NCBI GenBank assembly: GCA_016858145.1
Contig: JAEHOE010000171.1
Span: 159,086 to 223,085, forward strand
Reading direction: 5' to 3'
From: Edaphochlamys debaryana
Taxonomy: Eukaryota; Chlorophyta; Chlorophyceae; Chlamydomonadales
DNA: 64,000 nucleotides
This document shows positions 10,383-22,800 of this stretch, in pieces. Numbering within the stretch: position 1 is the stretch's first letter; each line of letters starts with the position of its first letter. The position numbers were made by a program, and so were the translations under genes. Under the pieces are notes generated by a model. The model made no database searches, was not told where the DNA came from, and was given only the letters and a program-made list of their open reading frames with translations.

Positions 10383-13180
10383 ATGGGCGAGGCCGGCAGC
10401 GAGATATACACATGGCAGGGGCAGGACCCCGTGTACGCCATGAACTGGAGCGTGAGTCGCGAAGCTGAAGGATGCGGGCTTGGTGGCTGAGTCCTTGGTG
10501 GCGTGCCAAACCCGGCGCGCTACCATCCTTTCCTCATGCCCCTCCTCTCCCTCGCTCGCTCGCTTGGGTTACATCCTGCACCCTGTCGCCCTGTATCCGT
10601 CTGTGTTGCAGGTCCGCCGCGACCGGCGCTTCCGGCTGGGCGTTGCCTCCTTCCGCGAGGACACGTCCAACTATGTCGACATCATCAGCTGTGGGTGGCG
10701 GCCAGGGGCAGTGCTCGGCACAGGCACCTTCCCAGCTTTCCTCCCGTGCCGCCCGACCGCGTGCACGCTTACACGCCCCCTTCACTCCTCAAACCCCACT
10801 CCCAACTGCAGTGGACGACGAGGCCGGCGAGCTGCGCTCCGACCCCGCGCTCCGCTTCCGGCACGACTACCCGGCCACCAAGCTACAGTGGCTGCCCGAC
10901 CGGGAGGGCTGCCGGCCCGACCTGCTGGCGACCACGGGCGAGGCGCTGCGCATCTGGCGCGTGGTGGACGAGGACGATGGGGCAGCGGCGGGGGAGGGCC
11001 GGCCGGCGGGAGGGAGCGGCGGGCGCTGCGTGCAGCTCCGATCGCTCCTCAACAACGTGAGCGGTGTGGGAGGTCCGTGATGAAGCTCGTTCTCGTAGCT
11101 GGGAGCTGTGACGCTGGGCTACTGGGCTAGCCCCGCCGGACCCAGTCTTGCTGTCTGCCGACTTGCCTTCGGTTTCCTCCCTGTTCCTCCCTGTGGCTCT
11201 CTGCAGAACAAGCAGTCGGAGTTTTCGGCGCCGTTGACCTCGTTTGACTGGAACGAGGCCGACCCCAAGCGCCTGGGCACGTCGTCCATCGACACCACCT
11301 GCACCATCTGGGACATTGAGGTGGGGAGCCGGGGCCTGGGCGCGGGCGAACAGAGGGGGTCCGAGGTGTGTCCTATGGCCTATGCCCCTCAACCTGGACT
11401 GTGTTGCAATGCCAATGCCCTTACCCCGGTCGTGGCAACGTTTCAACGCCCCGCAGAAGGGGGAGGTGGACACGCAGCTGATTGCGCACGACCGAGAAGT
11501 GTACGACATCGCCTGGGGGGGCCTGGGCGTGTTCGCGACCGTGTCTGCGGACGGCAGCGTGCGGGTGTTCGACCTCAGGTGGGTGGGGGCTTGCTGGAGC
11601 TGAGGTGGAGCGGGGTGCGGAAGGGGGGAGACGGGGGCGAGCGTGCACCAACCCCGCCGCCCACAGCTTGGTGGCCACAGACACGCTTGGCTCCCCTTAG
11701 CAAGTCACGGTAGGACCAGCCCGGTACGCGCTGGGCGCCGCCGCGTTCAGTGCAGCCCCGCGGCGATGTGCTCGCTGCCCCACGTAAGAGTCCCGGCCCG
11801 CCACTCCCGTTTCTTCCCTGCCTCACACACCCCTGGCCCCTCCGCTCCGCTCCCTGCTCCCTGCCCCGCCCCGGCCCCCAGGGACAAGGAGCACTCCACC
11901 ATCATCTACGAGTCGCCCCAGCCCGACACGCCCCTGCTGCGCCTGGGCTGGAACCGGCAGGACCCGCGCTACATGGCCACCATCCTCATGGACTCGCCCA
12001 AGGTGGGACTCACCCTGGGGACGGGGAGGGGAGAGGAAGCAGGGGGTGGCCAGCAGAGGGGCAGGGCACCTCCTTCATTCCTCGTGTGGGCCTGCTAGGA
12101 TGGGCGGGACGAGGTTGTCAGCCCTGAAACCGGTACTCAAATCAAAGGACGCTGGGCCCGCCCCCCGTCATCCCCTTGCCCTGTTCACTGCCTCTTGCGC
12201 GACCTCGCTATTGGAATCCTCCCCAACCCCTCCCTCCCCCCCCAGGTGGTGATCCTGGACATCCGCTATCCCACGCTCCCGGTAGCGGAGCTGCACCGCC
12301 ACCAGGTGTGTAGGGGGGGGGGGCAGGGGGCGGGGCGCAGGGCGGGCGGCGGCGCAGGGGGTAGCGGGCGCAGCGGGGCTGGGGTGATACCTGTCCTCAG
12401 TAAGAGCCCCCCATGGCATCCCATCCGCTAACCCGCGCACCCTTCCGCCCCTCTGCGGCAGGCCCCCGTGAACGCGCTGGCGTGGGCGCCCCACTCGGCC
12501 CAGCACATCTGCACGGCGGGCGACGACTCGCAGGTGTGAAGGCCTTTTGTCCGGATGGGGGGCAAATTGCAGAGGACATCAACCAGTTCAGGGAGAAGCG
12601 GAAACACGAGTGACTTCTGGACCCGCCACGGCGATGGCCGGACGATGTGGACTATAGGAGGCGTGAAAGGACGAGGCGGGGTACAGAGCACAGCAGCAGC
12701 AGCTTGGCGAGCACATTGATGCATACCACCGGGGCAGAGGTCTTCGAGGACCCGCGCAGTCCCCTTCATCCCTGACCTGCCCTCCCCCGCCTGTTCACCC
12801 CCCAGGCGCTCATCTGGGATGTGTCGGCCATCGGCGGGGGCGGCGGCAGCGGGCAGGCGGCGGGCGGCAGCGGCGGGGACATGTCCCTGGACCCCATCCT
12901 GGCCTACGGGGCGCAGAGCGAGGTGGGGCCGGGGGAGCGGGGGTGGGAGCGGGTGGGAACGAGGCGGGTTGCGCCTGGCGGACCAGCCCTGTATCTGCGG
13001 TGGGTGGCGTGGAGTAGGCGCTCATTTAGCCGGGCCCCGCCTTGACCTTGCTCCCTGCCCTGAACCCCGTGCTCCGTCCCTTGTCCCGACCTGCAGGTGA
13101 ACCAGCTGCAGTGGAGCTCTGCCCAGCCGGACTGGGTGGCCATCTGCTTCGGGAACAAGACCCAGATCCTCAGGGTCTGA
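10383..13180 (+). CDS. DCAF7/HAN11/TTG1-type WD40 repeat protein
   Basis: Ten exons: 10383-10451, 10612-10690, 10812-11056, 11207-11320, 11457-11578, 11882-12002, 12246-12305, 12462-12533, 12806-12922, 13097-13180. They encode 360 aa. The protein follows DCAF7 closely from end to end: [16 protein letters not shown] at the N-terminus, [115 protein letters not shown], and the closing LRV. This family forms a seven-bladed propeller that acts as a scaffold for kinases (DYRK/HIPK) and CUL4-DDB1 ligases in animals, and in plant TTG1 for bHLH-MYB complexes. Unusual here are two low-complexity loops: Gly/Ala-rich near residue 95 and Gly/Ser-rich near residue 305. No TGTAA was found within several hundred bases of the stop. 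Confidence 0.95.
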
Positions 13181-14131
13181 GGGAAACCACTCGAGGACTT
13201 GGGGAAGGGGAAAGTTTGCGAAAGGATTGCTGTGCAACGCATGAACTGCTGGGTGATGAATGAGCTGGCGGGGCTTCGGAGCGCGGTTGGGCGGTCCTGC
13301 ACTATGGCGACGGTGGCCAAGAGGAGGAGTGCGGGGCTGCGGAATAAGCACGGAGCAGGGGGCTCCTGGGTTGGCACGATGGGCCGAGAGGGTGGCAACA
13401 CGGGTATGGATGGCTGACAGGCGGCAGGGCCTCAGGCCAGTGCAGCAGCGGGCGCTGGTGGCGGGTGCGGTTGGGGAGGCGGTGTTTGTGAGATATGATC
13501 CGCACAGCCCACGTGAGCAGACGGTCGACGAGGGGCCGGTGAGCAGCGGTTCTTTCGGCGGGGACCAAAACCGTTGCTCAGGGCCTCATCATGGTTCACG
13601 ACGGTGCAACCCCGCTGCTGGTCACTCCAGACACCTGCGAATTGACAGACGCCGGTCCGCGGGTTCCGCAGTAGCTGATAGATAGACGGAATGGCCTGGT
13701 GGCCCCAAGTGCTTAAGGGACCACCACCCGCAAGCCCCGGTGTTCCCAGTCTTGGTCTCACCGCTGCCCTTCCTGGCCGACCCTGGCCCTTCCCCCCACG
13801 TTGCCCCCGTTCGCAGGTACCCACTACGCAGCCCCTCTCCCCTTACAACCATGTCCCTCGCTTCTCCGGGCATTGCCCTGATCCTCTCCCCTTGCTTGCT
13901 CTCGCTCATGTTCGGCCACGCCGAAGCGGCGCGCGCGTCGTACGGCGACACGCATCCATGTGCACATGGCAACACCTAGACTATCACAAGCGAGCTGCAC
14001 CTCTTCCAGGCTGTGCTCTGCTCTACAGCTGCAACCTCTGAGCTGGTCACAGGACCTCAGGAGCCGCAGGCCACAACAACATCCGCCGGGCCTATCCTCC
14101 TTGTAGCCGAGCTTGACCAAGCGTGAACGAG
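13181..14131. other. Intergenic, no gene seen
   Basis: Lies between the WD40 gene and the J-protein gene, both on the plus strand. It should hold the 3'UTR of the first and the promoter of the second. No exon or repeat stands out. Confidence 0.4.
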
Positions 14132-16758
14132 ATGACAGACGCGAACAAAGATGAAGCACGGAAATGTCTCAATATAGCGCGCCAAGCTCTTGCGGCGGAT
14201 GACCTCTTGAAGGCACAGAAATTCGCGGATAAGGCTCAGCGCCTTTACGCGAGCGTCGAGGTACGCCGCAACTCCCCTGGCCTACATAAGTCTCCGATGA
14301 GGAGGGCCTGGGCTGTCTGATCATTGAGGGCACAGGACCTGAGCGGGGACTACACCCATGCAGGCGCAAGCGTTTCTTGATGCCCTGGACGCGGCGCGTG
14401 CGTCGAGGAGGACTGCGGGCGGCCCCTCCACCAGCGCATCCCAACATAACCATGCAAACAGCCAGAACCACAGCCACGCCAAGCCAGCGGGCGCGGCGCC
14501 ACACAGGGCAGCTGGGCCCGCAGCACCCAACCTGCCGCCCAAGCCCGCTAAAATCGAGGACCCGGTGCGTGCGGACTGGTGTGCTGTCCCGGGCAAGTGC
14601 AGGACCAGGCCGCTGCCGGCTCCGGAGCGTTTGCCCTCGTTTGGGAGGACGAGGTGCCAGGGCTCGGTGCCTCGTGCTCTCATGCCATAGATAGATGAGG
14701 GCACGTCCGGGCTAGCTGTTGCTTAAAGCCTCTCCTGGGGGGGTAGGGTGTCGGACAGGCGAGGGGACCGGTGACCGTGGCGAGCAGGCTGCCCAGCGGG
14801 TGCAAATTTGGTGCATCATGACGCGGGCTCAAAGTGCTCACACGGATGGTTCCACTTGCCTGGGGATTCATTCTGTACAGGGGACGCCGGAGCAGAAGGC
14901 GCTGGTGGCTCAGGTGATCAAGGCCAAGGACTTCTACGACGTCCTGGGCATCGCCAAGGAGGCAACGGACGACGACATCAAGAAGGCCTACCGCAAGGTG
15001 GGTGCTTGGATGCTGATCCCCTACCCTCCCTAGTCACGTGGCTATCCCTTTCTTCCCAGACGCCCTAGTCAGCTGCACCTTCAACGCTCACGCTATGGCA
15101 CTCTGGGGCCGCGCGCTATCGAGCTCACGTGCCACCTACCCTCTCTGCCCTGGCCCCGCCCCCGTAGCTGGCCCTAAAGCTGCACCCGGACAAGAACAGG
15201 GCCCTGCGCGCGGACGAGGCCTTCAAGGTCGTCTCCCGCGCCTTCACCTGCCTCTCGGACGCGGACAAGCGGGCCTACTACGACCGGACCGGCTACGAGA
15301 GCACCGCCGCGGTAGGCCCAGAACCGGCCCAGCACTTGCACAGCCCAGAACTCCATCACATGGGTTTCGCCCCTTGTGGCCTCCTTGGCTTGAGCTTCCT
15401 CCTAACGCCTCGCTGCTCACTGGACCCGTGCGCAGGCGCAGGCAGCGGCGGCGGCGCAGCGGGGCGCGGGGGCGGGCCCCGGGCCCGGAGCCACCTACTA
15501 CGCCACGGTGGACGACTTCGACCCGGAGGAAATCTTCAACATGTTCTTCGGCGGGGCCTTCGGCGGGCCACACACCTTCCGCGCGCAGTTCGGGGGCATC
15601 CCGCGGCAGGTACGGCCCACGCTAGCCAGACTCCTTTGTGCCGCGCCCTGGTTGTGCCGGGCTTTGAGGCCTTTGCGGCTGCGGCCGTTGGCACCAGGCA
15701 CTTTCCCGCGCAGCTTTTGGTCCTGTGCTCGCTCCTTACGCCCGTGTGTGCCCGTCCCATCCGTTTGCAACCGCCTCCAGCGGCGCCACCACGGTCACGG
15801 CCACGGGCACGGGCACAACTCGGGCCACCATGCAGCGCACGGGGGCGGGGGAGGCGCCAACGCGGCGGCGGACCAGCAGAACCAGCGCGCGGCCATCCTG
15901 GGCCTGCTGCAGCTGGCCCCCATCGCGCTCATCCTCCTCTTCACCTTCTTCTCAAGTGAGGCCTGCTCGGAGGGCGGGTTGCGTGTTGTGGGGGCTGTCG
16001 GCTGTGGGTGCCGACCGCACACCTGCGCGTGTCGACCCACAAACTCAAAAGCATCGTAACGCCCCGCTTGTCAACCGTCACGTCAATGGCTCCCGCTGCG
16101 CTGCCCCTCCCGCCCTCGTTCTCCTTCGCAGCCAGCCAGTCCCCGCCCTACAGCCTGGTCCAGGAGTCGGGCTACAAGGTGGAGCTGCTCACGGCGCGGC
16201 TGTCCGTGCCCTTCTACGTCAAGAGCGTGGCGGAGCTGGAGCGGGCGTACCCAGTGGGGAGCAGCGCAAGACACAGACTGGAACGACAGGTGGGCAAAGG
16301 GCATACGGGTAGCGGCCACACAGGCCGGGTAGCGGCCGCCGAGTTGCCAGCTGAATGGGTTTGCCGTCTTGCCTTGACTTGCTCGGAGTTGAGTAACACG
16401 GGGACAGCGGACGCAGCTGAGTTAGTAGCGCCCGCCTCGCCGTCCAGACTGACATGCTGGTGCGCCCCGGCCGCAGGTGGAGGGGGCCTACTACGAGCGG
16501 CTGGAGGCGCGGTGCCAGCAGGAGCGGCTCATGCGGCACCGGGCGTGGAGCTGGGGGAACCGGGAGCAGGTGCGCCCTGGGCTTGCAGATACCGGCACCC
16601 TTGAAATGTCACCTGGGATCGTCACACTGTGTGGGCTGCTCCCGAATGCACGCCTCTCACTCTTCTGGGCTCCCATGCGATTGCAGGCGCGGGCGATGAA
16701 GCTGGAGGCGTGCGAGGAGATCGACCGAGTCAACGAAAAGTTGCGCGGGAAGCGCTGA
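14132..16758 (+). CDS. DNAJB12/14-type membrane J-protein (Hsp40) with DUF1977-like C-terminus
   Basis: Nine exons: 14132-14260, 14364-14564, 14881-14997, 15168-15311, 15436-15609, 15781-15955, 16132-16289, 16477-16569, 16687-16758. They give 420 aa. The N-terminal 43 residues (DEARKCLNIARQALAADD, AQKFADKAQRLY) match the helical N-terminus of DNAJB12/14. The J-domain spans about 127-197: DFYDVLGIAKEATDDDIKKA, then the catalytic HPD at about 155-157, then AYYDRTGYES. A Gly-rich region with FDPEEIFNMFFGGAFGG follows, then a His/Gly-rich stretch. A single membrane segment, ILGLLQLAPIALILLFTFF, sits near 293-311. The rest (SPPYSLVQESGYKVELLTAR, PFYVKSVAELERAYP) is DUF1977-like. Family members sit in the ER membrane with the J-domain facing the cytosol and recruit Hsp70 for membrane-protein quality control. 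Function is inferred from the family. Confidence 0.93.
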
Positions 16759-17001
16759 GACCGGGCGCGCGGAACCTGGCTGGGAGCCAGGAGGCGGACG
16801 AGAGCCGTCGAGCTCCCGCCCTGCGCCGCCTGTGACGGCGGCGGGCTGAGGCGTGAGCGGCGGAAAGAGGGCGATGGGAAGGGAGTGGAGGGAAGAGAGC
16901 GTCGGCATGAGCATCCAGACTATGCGGTCATGCTGAGGAGGAGGACGAAGACAGGAGGATTTGTGTCAGGAGGACGACAGGAGGACGCATGTCCAGAGGC
17001 T

Positions 17002-17006
17002 TGTAA
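17002..17006 (+). terminator. Poly(A) signal TGTAA of the J-protein gene
   Basis: TGTAA 244 bp after the TGA of the upstream gene on the same strand. Confidence 0.6.
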
Positions 17007-17722
17007 CATTGCACCGGGGATACTCCTGGCATGATTGCGTTGGCCCTATCAGTGGTGCACGTTCTTCCGATGCAGAACCCTCGCTTGGCCTGCCCTGTCA
17101 GCCCCTACGGGGCCTCTCTCGGGACCTGTTAGGCTGCTAGCGGTTGCCGGCTCAGCTCTACACCTTTACTACCAGCAACAGCATGCCGGCAACTCGAGCA
17201 TAGCCGTATCCAGCCGCATCACTGGCTACTTCGTCCGCGTATGCCGCTCCGCGTGGTGCCAGATAGCCTCGTTGCTTGTGTACCATTCGGGGGCTACGCC
17301 ACTCCTCACGCACGCCGCTGTTGGTGTGAAGCCCCGTGGTGCGGGCTCAGGGAGCATGCCCTGCCCTGCTCGAAAACCCCCGAACCCCTCGTGGCCAATC
17401 TGGCCATGCCCCCCACCGTCCGCGACTGCAACACATCGCCCGCACGGGCGCCTTTGCCGACTTTGCTCTGCTCGACTGCTCGCAGTTATCCGAGCGCTAC
17501 GCTCGCGTACTGCTACGTGCAGGGCCAAATCGCCGTGCTGCTTGTGAGCTGCACGGGAGGCATGTCCTCTGCTACCCCCTCCAAGTGACAGGGGGTCCAG
17601 AGCTGTTTTGCCCTCGCCACTTGCATTGCATTAAGCCCATTCAACCCCAGGGGTTGCCTCCCTGCATCAGCACCGGTGCCACGCCAGGGAGGGGACACGG
17701 AGCTCTGTGCTTTCTGATCACC

Positions 17723-17727
17723 TTACA
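17723..17727 (-). terminator. Poly(A) signal TGTAA of SEC61 gamma (minus)
   Basis: TTACA on the plus strand, 366 bp beyond the minus-strand stop codon. Confidence 0.5.
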
Positions 17728-18092
17728 GCATGCATCCGACGCATCCGACGGCCATGAGGCCTGTCCCAAGCCTTGGCACCGTCGCACCGATACAAAGTCC
17801 CATCCCCCCCAGGTCTTAGTCCTACCAGGTCACCAAACGGCAGCTCAATCAGAGCCGGAAGGAAGTCAAAGGTCAGCTGCGAGCCAGAGCGCTTGTAAAT
17901 CTAAAGTCCCATCTTTCAGGGTGTCAAGCTAGTTCACTGGTCAGCCACTCGGCGTGAGCTATCAAAGACACACGGCAGACGTCCCCCAGGTTGCTGGCAA
18001 AGGACGGAGCGTGCCCCAGCTCAAGCTCCAGCGCCACCGCGTGTCACGCTAAGGCTCGCAGCTCCATCCACAACGGCACCTCAGCTGCCGCT

Positions 18093-18564
18093 TTACGACA
18101 TGATCACTTGGTTGATGGGCTGCGGGCAAGAGAGGTCGCACATGCAAGGGATCAGTCGGCCGCTCGCAGGAGCCAGCAGACGGCTACCCCCTGGCCGGGG
18201 AGGAGCAATAGACACGCCCCCCCCTAGCCAAAAACCCAGCCTCGACCATGCTGCTTCTTGCAATAAGCCACCACCATCGCCCACAGAGCGCTGAACTCAC
18301 GATGAAGAGGAGCTTGACGAAGAACCCGATGAAGCCCATGACGATGAACCCAACGGCGGTTTGGGAGCAAACCTTCATGAACTCTGCAGGCCAAATAAGT
18401 CCACAGGATCAGCGAGACAGAAAGTTGATGGCAACCGGCAGAGCGCGCTCCGCTACAGCGGGCAGCTCACCCTTGCGATCGGGCTTCGTGCAGCGCTTTA
18501 CTAGCCGCGCGCTGTTCTTGGCGAAGTCCTTCAGAGGCTTGACAACAACGTCGCCGACGTCCAT
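18093..18564 (-). CDS. SEC61G: Protein translocon subunit SEC61 gamma
   Basis: Three exons, 18564-18471, 18383-18301 and 18119-18093, encode 67 aa, the usual size for this subunit. The sequence starts [18 protein letters not shown], then [17 protein letters not shown], which is the conserved cytosolic amphipathic helix of SecE/SEC61 gamma. A single membrane span follows ([19 protein letters not shown]) and the chain ends PINQVIMS. It is the tail-anchored clamp subunit of the ER SEC61 channel, which moves and inserts nascent polypeptides. The GT-AG introns fit (phases 1 and 0) and place the last nine codons, including the stop, in their own exon. I consider this identification secure. Confidence 0.95.
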
Positions 18565-19859
18565 TTGTGCGAGCGGGCTTTCCTAGGAGCTGGGAGGAAG
18601 ACGATCTGCCGGGGGCAGGACTGCTCTGACGCAGAGAGTTGTCGAGAGGGTGCGGTGATGTCGCTGAAAGGGGACGGTGTCTGGACGCGGTGCTCTGCTG
18701 TGGGCTTTGGGCGCTGCGCGGGCCCTCGCTACATCCGAGTCGCGCATGGGGCGTACGGCCGACTCGCATTTGGGGACACCTCGGTCCTTTCTGCCCCTGT
18801 TTGGGCCCTGCGGCGGGCCTGTGGCATAGAGGTCGCCAAGGGCTACCGTCTTGGCGAGGCGGTGGCGCCGCTCTCTGCGTCTACGCGCTTCGGCATGTCC
18901 GAGCGCTCGGCATGTCGGCACTGCCCGCTCATGTCCCCCGACGGACCCCCGGCCGGGCACCTTCCTTCCTTCCTTCGGCGTGTCTGCTCCCAGCGAGAGT
19001 GATACTTGGCACACACGGCTGTAGGCTAGTGGTCGCCGAGCTGGCCGAGCCTTGACTCCGACTGCCTCTGCCACTGCCACTGCCACTCCCCCATGCCCCT
19101 GGAAGCCACTTTCGGCGGAAGGGTCCCCCGTTCACAGGCACAGGCATTCTGCGTCGGCCAACATCATGCGACGCCAACACCGCGGCACTACGCCTCGTTG
19201 TCTATAACATCCCCATGCCCCGCTTATCCTCGTTGCTTGTGTGCTGCGCGGGGGCTATGCCCGCCTCCCCCGCTCATCCCCCGATGACCCCACGAGCAAG
19301 CCAGGACATGCCCCTTTATCTATACTGGTGACACATGTGCCCATCATGTGGGGTTCCGCAGTGGGCTGCCCCCGGCGTGCCTGCTCCCGTTCAGACACAG
19401 GCTTTACACAGCCTGCTGGGGCCTTGCCCAGGTGCCCTCCCGCCAAGCTTGCTCGCCTGTCCTGGCCAATCCGTGCCAAGCTCACTCGGGGAACATACCG
19501 GTAGCGCACCCAAGGCACCCCAGTCGAGCATCTCAACTAACGCTTTCAATCAAATATGCCTACCGAAACGGCTGCGGGAGTCCCGGCATACCGTCGTCTA
19601 GTTGGCGACCCCACGCGTCCCACGGCAGCCACACAAGGGGCCCGCAGCCGCTCAAGCGGTCCCAAGAGCACCATCTCGACGCCGTGCGGCCCTACCACTA
19701 TCCCGGGCCCCTCTGCATTCGAGATCCCCAGTCATAGGGCCTGCGCTGGGCCCTCGGGACTGCGCCCCCTTCTTCCCCTCCACGACTGTCTCAAGCGCGT
19801 CAGCCCGCAGGCAGGGCTAGCCCGGCGTGGGAGGGAATCCGGCGGCGTGTTACCGTAAT
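18565..19859. other. SEC61G promoter side and repeat-bearing intergenic DNA
   Basis: No supported gene. It contains the 5' flank of SEC61 gamma, a dispersed repeat (19127-19208) also present inverted near 42.9 kb, and the likely 3'UTR of the downstream glycosyltransferase copy (TGTAA on the minus strand at 19404-19408). Confidence 0.45.
19127..19208 (+). repeat. Dispersed repeat, copy 1
   Basis: About 82 bp, closely matching the reverse complement of 42897-42979. Shared cores are CAGGCATTCTGCGTCGGCCA and CCGCGGCACTACGCC. Probably a fragment of a transposable element family; its type is not determined. Confidence 0.75.
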
Positions 19860-22800
19860 CTATTTCTTCTGCAAACGCAAGATGGGCTGCTTCTCCATCG
19901 TCTGCAGCTTCGCCTCATCCTCCACGCACAGGCTACCGTACACAAGTCCGTCTGGTAGGGCGTACGCATGGAGTCTGCAGGAAGAAGAGGCGAGGGAAGG
20001 GGGCGTGGCGCGGAGCCTTGTTTTTATCCTGTTCTGGAAAGCTGAGCAACGCTGGACATGCATTATGGACTCACTTATCGGCACGGTTGGCCTCATCGTA
20101 CGCCGCCTGGTCACTGTTGCCGCAGGGGAATGAGCGGGATCGAGGGGACCGTAAGAGAAGCAGCTGGCTTTTGAAGAGAGACACGCAGGGGAATGAGCGG
20201 GATCAAGAGGCCACATTCAGGCAGACGACGTAGGGCCCGCCTGTCGCACCTGAGCATGGTCCCCACCCGGCGCATGTACTCGAGCAGCTGCTTGGGGTTG
20301 GGCATCACGTGCTGGTCCCGAGCACGGTGGTCATCGGGTCCCCGCAGCGGGACCGTGTCGGGGTTGGCTAGGTGCTCCGCCTCATAGTCTGGCGGAGCGC
20401 ACTGCACGGGGGGCGGGGCAGCGCCGCAGAGTTAGAGAGGTGCTCGCCGCTCCAGGCGGCACTCCGCTGAGGTCCGGTCCGGTCCGGTCCGGTCCGGTCC
20501 GGTCCGGTCAGACTAGGCGATGGTACCGGTACTGTGGCGCCGTGGGGCCGCTGTGCACACACCTCCCAGTGTCATCGCTCGAGTCTTATGTCACCTCTAG
20601 TTCCCTGCTTGCACCACCGCCAGCACCGCACCCAAGCAGTGCCTGATTACGGTAGTGCTACTCACCTGGTTGGGGTCCGCTAAGTTGAGGGCAAAGAACC
20701 TGATGGAGAAGTCCGTTCGTTGGAGCTGGGCGTACATGTACGCGTTGGGCCTGGCAGGAGGAGGGGTATGGGCAACGCAAGGTGGGCATGCAGCAGGCAG
20801 TTGATAAACCTCCGCTGGGGCCGTGCCCACGGTTTGCGAACTAGCGCTTGTGCCTTACCAGTGGCAGAACTCTGTTCCAAAGCGGCCTGCCGGGACCGCG
20901 CAATAGAGGAGGCGGAAAGGGGTTCAGCCGAATGCCCCCAACGCGAGAACGCCAAGTTCTCTCGATACGGCGCTGCGTCTTACATGGCCGGATTTCTAGG
21001 ACCCCCGCGTGGCCGCCCTCCTCCTGCGTTGATGAAAACAGACGAGCAAGTTGCAATTAGTCACTTGCAGTGACCATGCCCGAACAAGCACAGTCATGAA
21101 ACATGCCAGTGTGAACGGCTGCTCGTGTTAGCCGGGGAAGCGTAGGCGCGGCGGGTAGCCGGCCGGTTCTGCCGATGCCGAGTGCCAGTGTGTGGCTGCC
21201 AGAGGTAGCGTGCGGAGCCGTCAGCTGGACCACCCAGCCGCCATTCAGCCAGGCCGCACCATGAAGGCAGAGTTGGAAGCACCTGCCGAGCAACCAAAGG
21301 CAGGCAGGAGGGCACATGGCTCAGCTCGAAGCCCCTTGCTGCCGCTCCCCTCCCATACCTAATCGACTCTCCCCACGTGGCCCTCTACGCGCCTTCCCTC
21401 CATCTCCTCCCTGCATGCCCTCCCTGTATGTTTTCGCTACATTCCCCGTCCTGCATGCCCCGTCATGAATTCTCCCACCCGGAAACCCCGCCAGCCGCCC
21501 GCCGCACCCGCTCCGTGCACCGCCACTAGCAGGTGCGCCGACCGCACGGCCCCCAGGTTGGCGTAGAAGCGGGCGAGGCCGTGCAGGTCGGGCGTGTCGC
21601 CCGTGTGCAGGACTCGGCAGGCGATCGACGTGAAGCGGCCCGCCCGGAAGCCTGCGCGAGGGGCGGGGGAAAGCGCGCGTGAGGGAGCGGCGGCTCTTCC
21701 ACGCACGTTGAACACAAGTCGCAGGGAGTGATGAGCAAGGCCCGTGCCGCAAGGCTTCCCGCAGCGTGCGCTTGCCACCTGCCCCGCCCTGTCTGCCATC
21801 ACCCCTGTCTGCCCTCACCAGGACAAGCTGCCCTGCCCCGCCCGCACCGCACGTCCCCCTCCGCACCGAGCGTACCTCGCTTGTTCATCTCTGCGCACTC
21901 ATCTATGATGGCGTGCAGGTTCTTGAAGGACCGAGTGGCCCCCGAGCGGGCCTCGATGGCCACCCGGAACGTTGTGTCCTCGACCAGGGGGGGCAGCGGC
22001 TGCGGGGCCGGCTGCCCGCTGCCCGCGGCGCCAAAGCCCAGCGGGTTGGTGGGCAGGAGCGGCAGCATGCCTCTACAGGTTGGCGGGGCGGCGAGGCCAG
22101 ATGTTCGGATATCACAGGGGGCATTGTGGGGCGGCGGCACATAGGCTGGTTGCTGAACGCGAAGGCTAGCCGCACCTTAGTAGCGTGCGTGCCGTGTCGA
22201 CCACACCCTGAGACGGGAATCGCAGGGCGTGAGGCGGGTTAGCGCAGGTCGGGCGCGTACGGCACTCTGGCTGCCGTACTCGTGCTGTGCGGCTGTCGTA
22301 CCTGCGGGAAGGCGTAAAACTTGCAGTACACCGCCTGCGCATGGAAAGCGGATGGGCGGGGGAGTGCGAGTCAAGCCATGCGGATGGGTCGCAGGGAAGC
22401 AACCTTGTGGCTCATCAAGCAGCCCTCAGGGCGGGGCAGCAGGCCGATGCGCAGCTATCTACCCATGGGAGCATGCGTTGAAGTAGTTGAGCATGCCCAG
22501 GACCCGTTGCCCGCGCATAAGCCCCGCTTGCTTCCAGCACCTACCCTCTCGAAGCAGCTGACGTGCCCCTCCTCCGACCAGGGCACCGGCGAGTTGGGCC
22601 GCTGGGTTCTCGTGCTCATGTCGTCAAACGACACGGGCGCATAAAGGCTGTGCGGCGCAATCAGGGCGTGGTGGTAGGGGGTCATGGCCAGCCCCGAGGG
22701 CGTCGGGACGACCAGAGTCACGCGGTGGTCTGCGGGTTGGGGGGCAGGCCGTGGGGAGGCTGTGCGTGGGAGGCAAGGGCTGCGGTGTGTGTCGTCCGAC

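Larger units (their letters stand above)
16759..18092. other. Convergent intergenic region
   Basis: Holds the 3'UTRs of the plus-strand J-protein gene and the minus-strand SEC61 gamma gene, with a TGTAA for each. Between them (about 17.0-17.7 kb) the sequence is unassigned. Its CTCGTTGCTTGTGT segment near 17.27 kb recurs near 19.23 kb, which suggests repeat debris. Confidence 0.45.

Noticed and set aside
16700..17006. Possible extra exons after the J-protein stop
   Set aside because: The TGA at 16756-16758 ends a family-typical C-terminus and is followed by TGTAA at the expected distance.
21241..21282. Apparent premature TGA in glycosyltransferase copy A after FMVRPG
   Set aside because: Splicing directly after ATG (donor GTGCGG) matches copy B and joins in frame to EEGGHAGVLEIRP, so the TGA is intronic.
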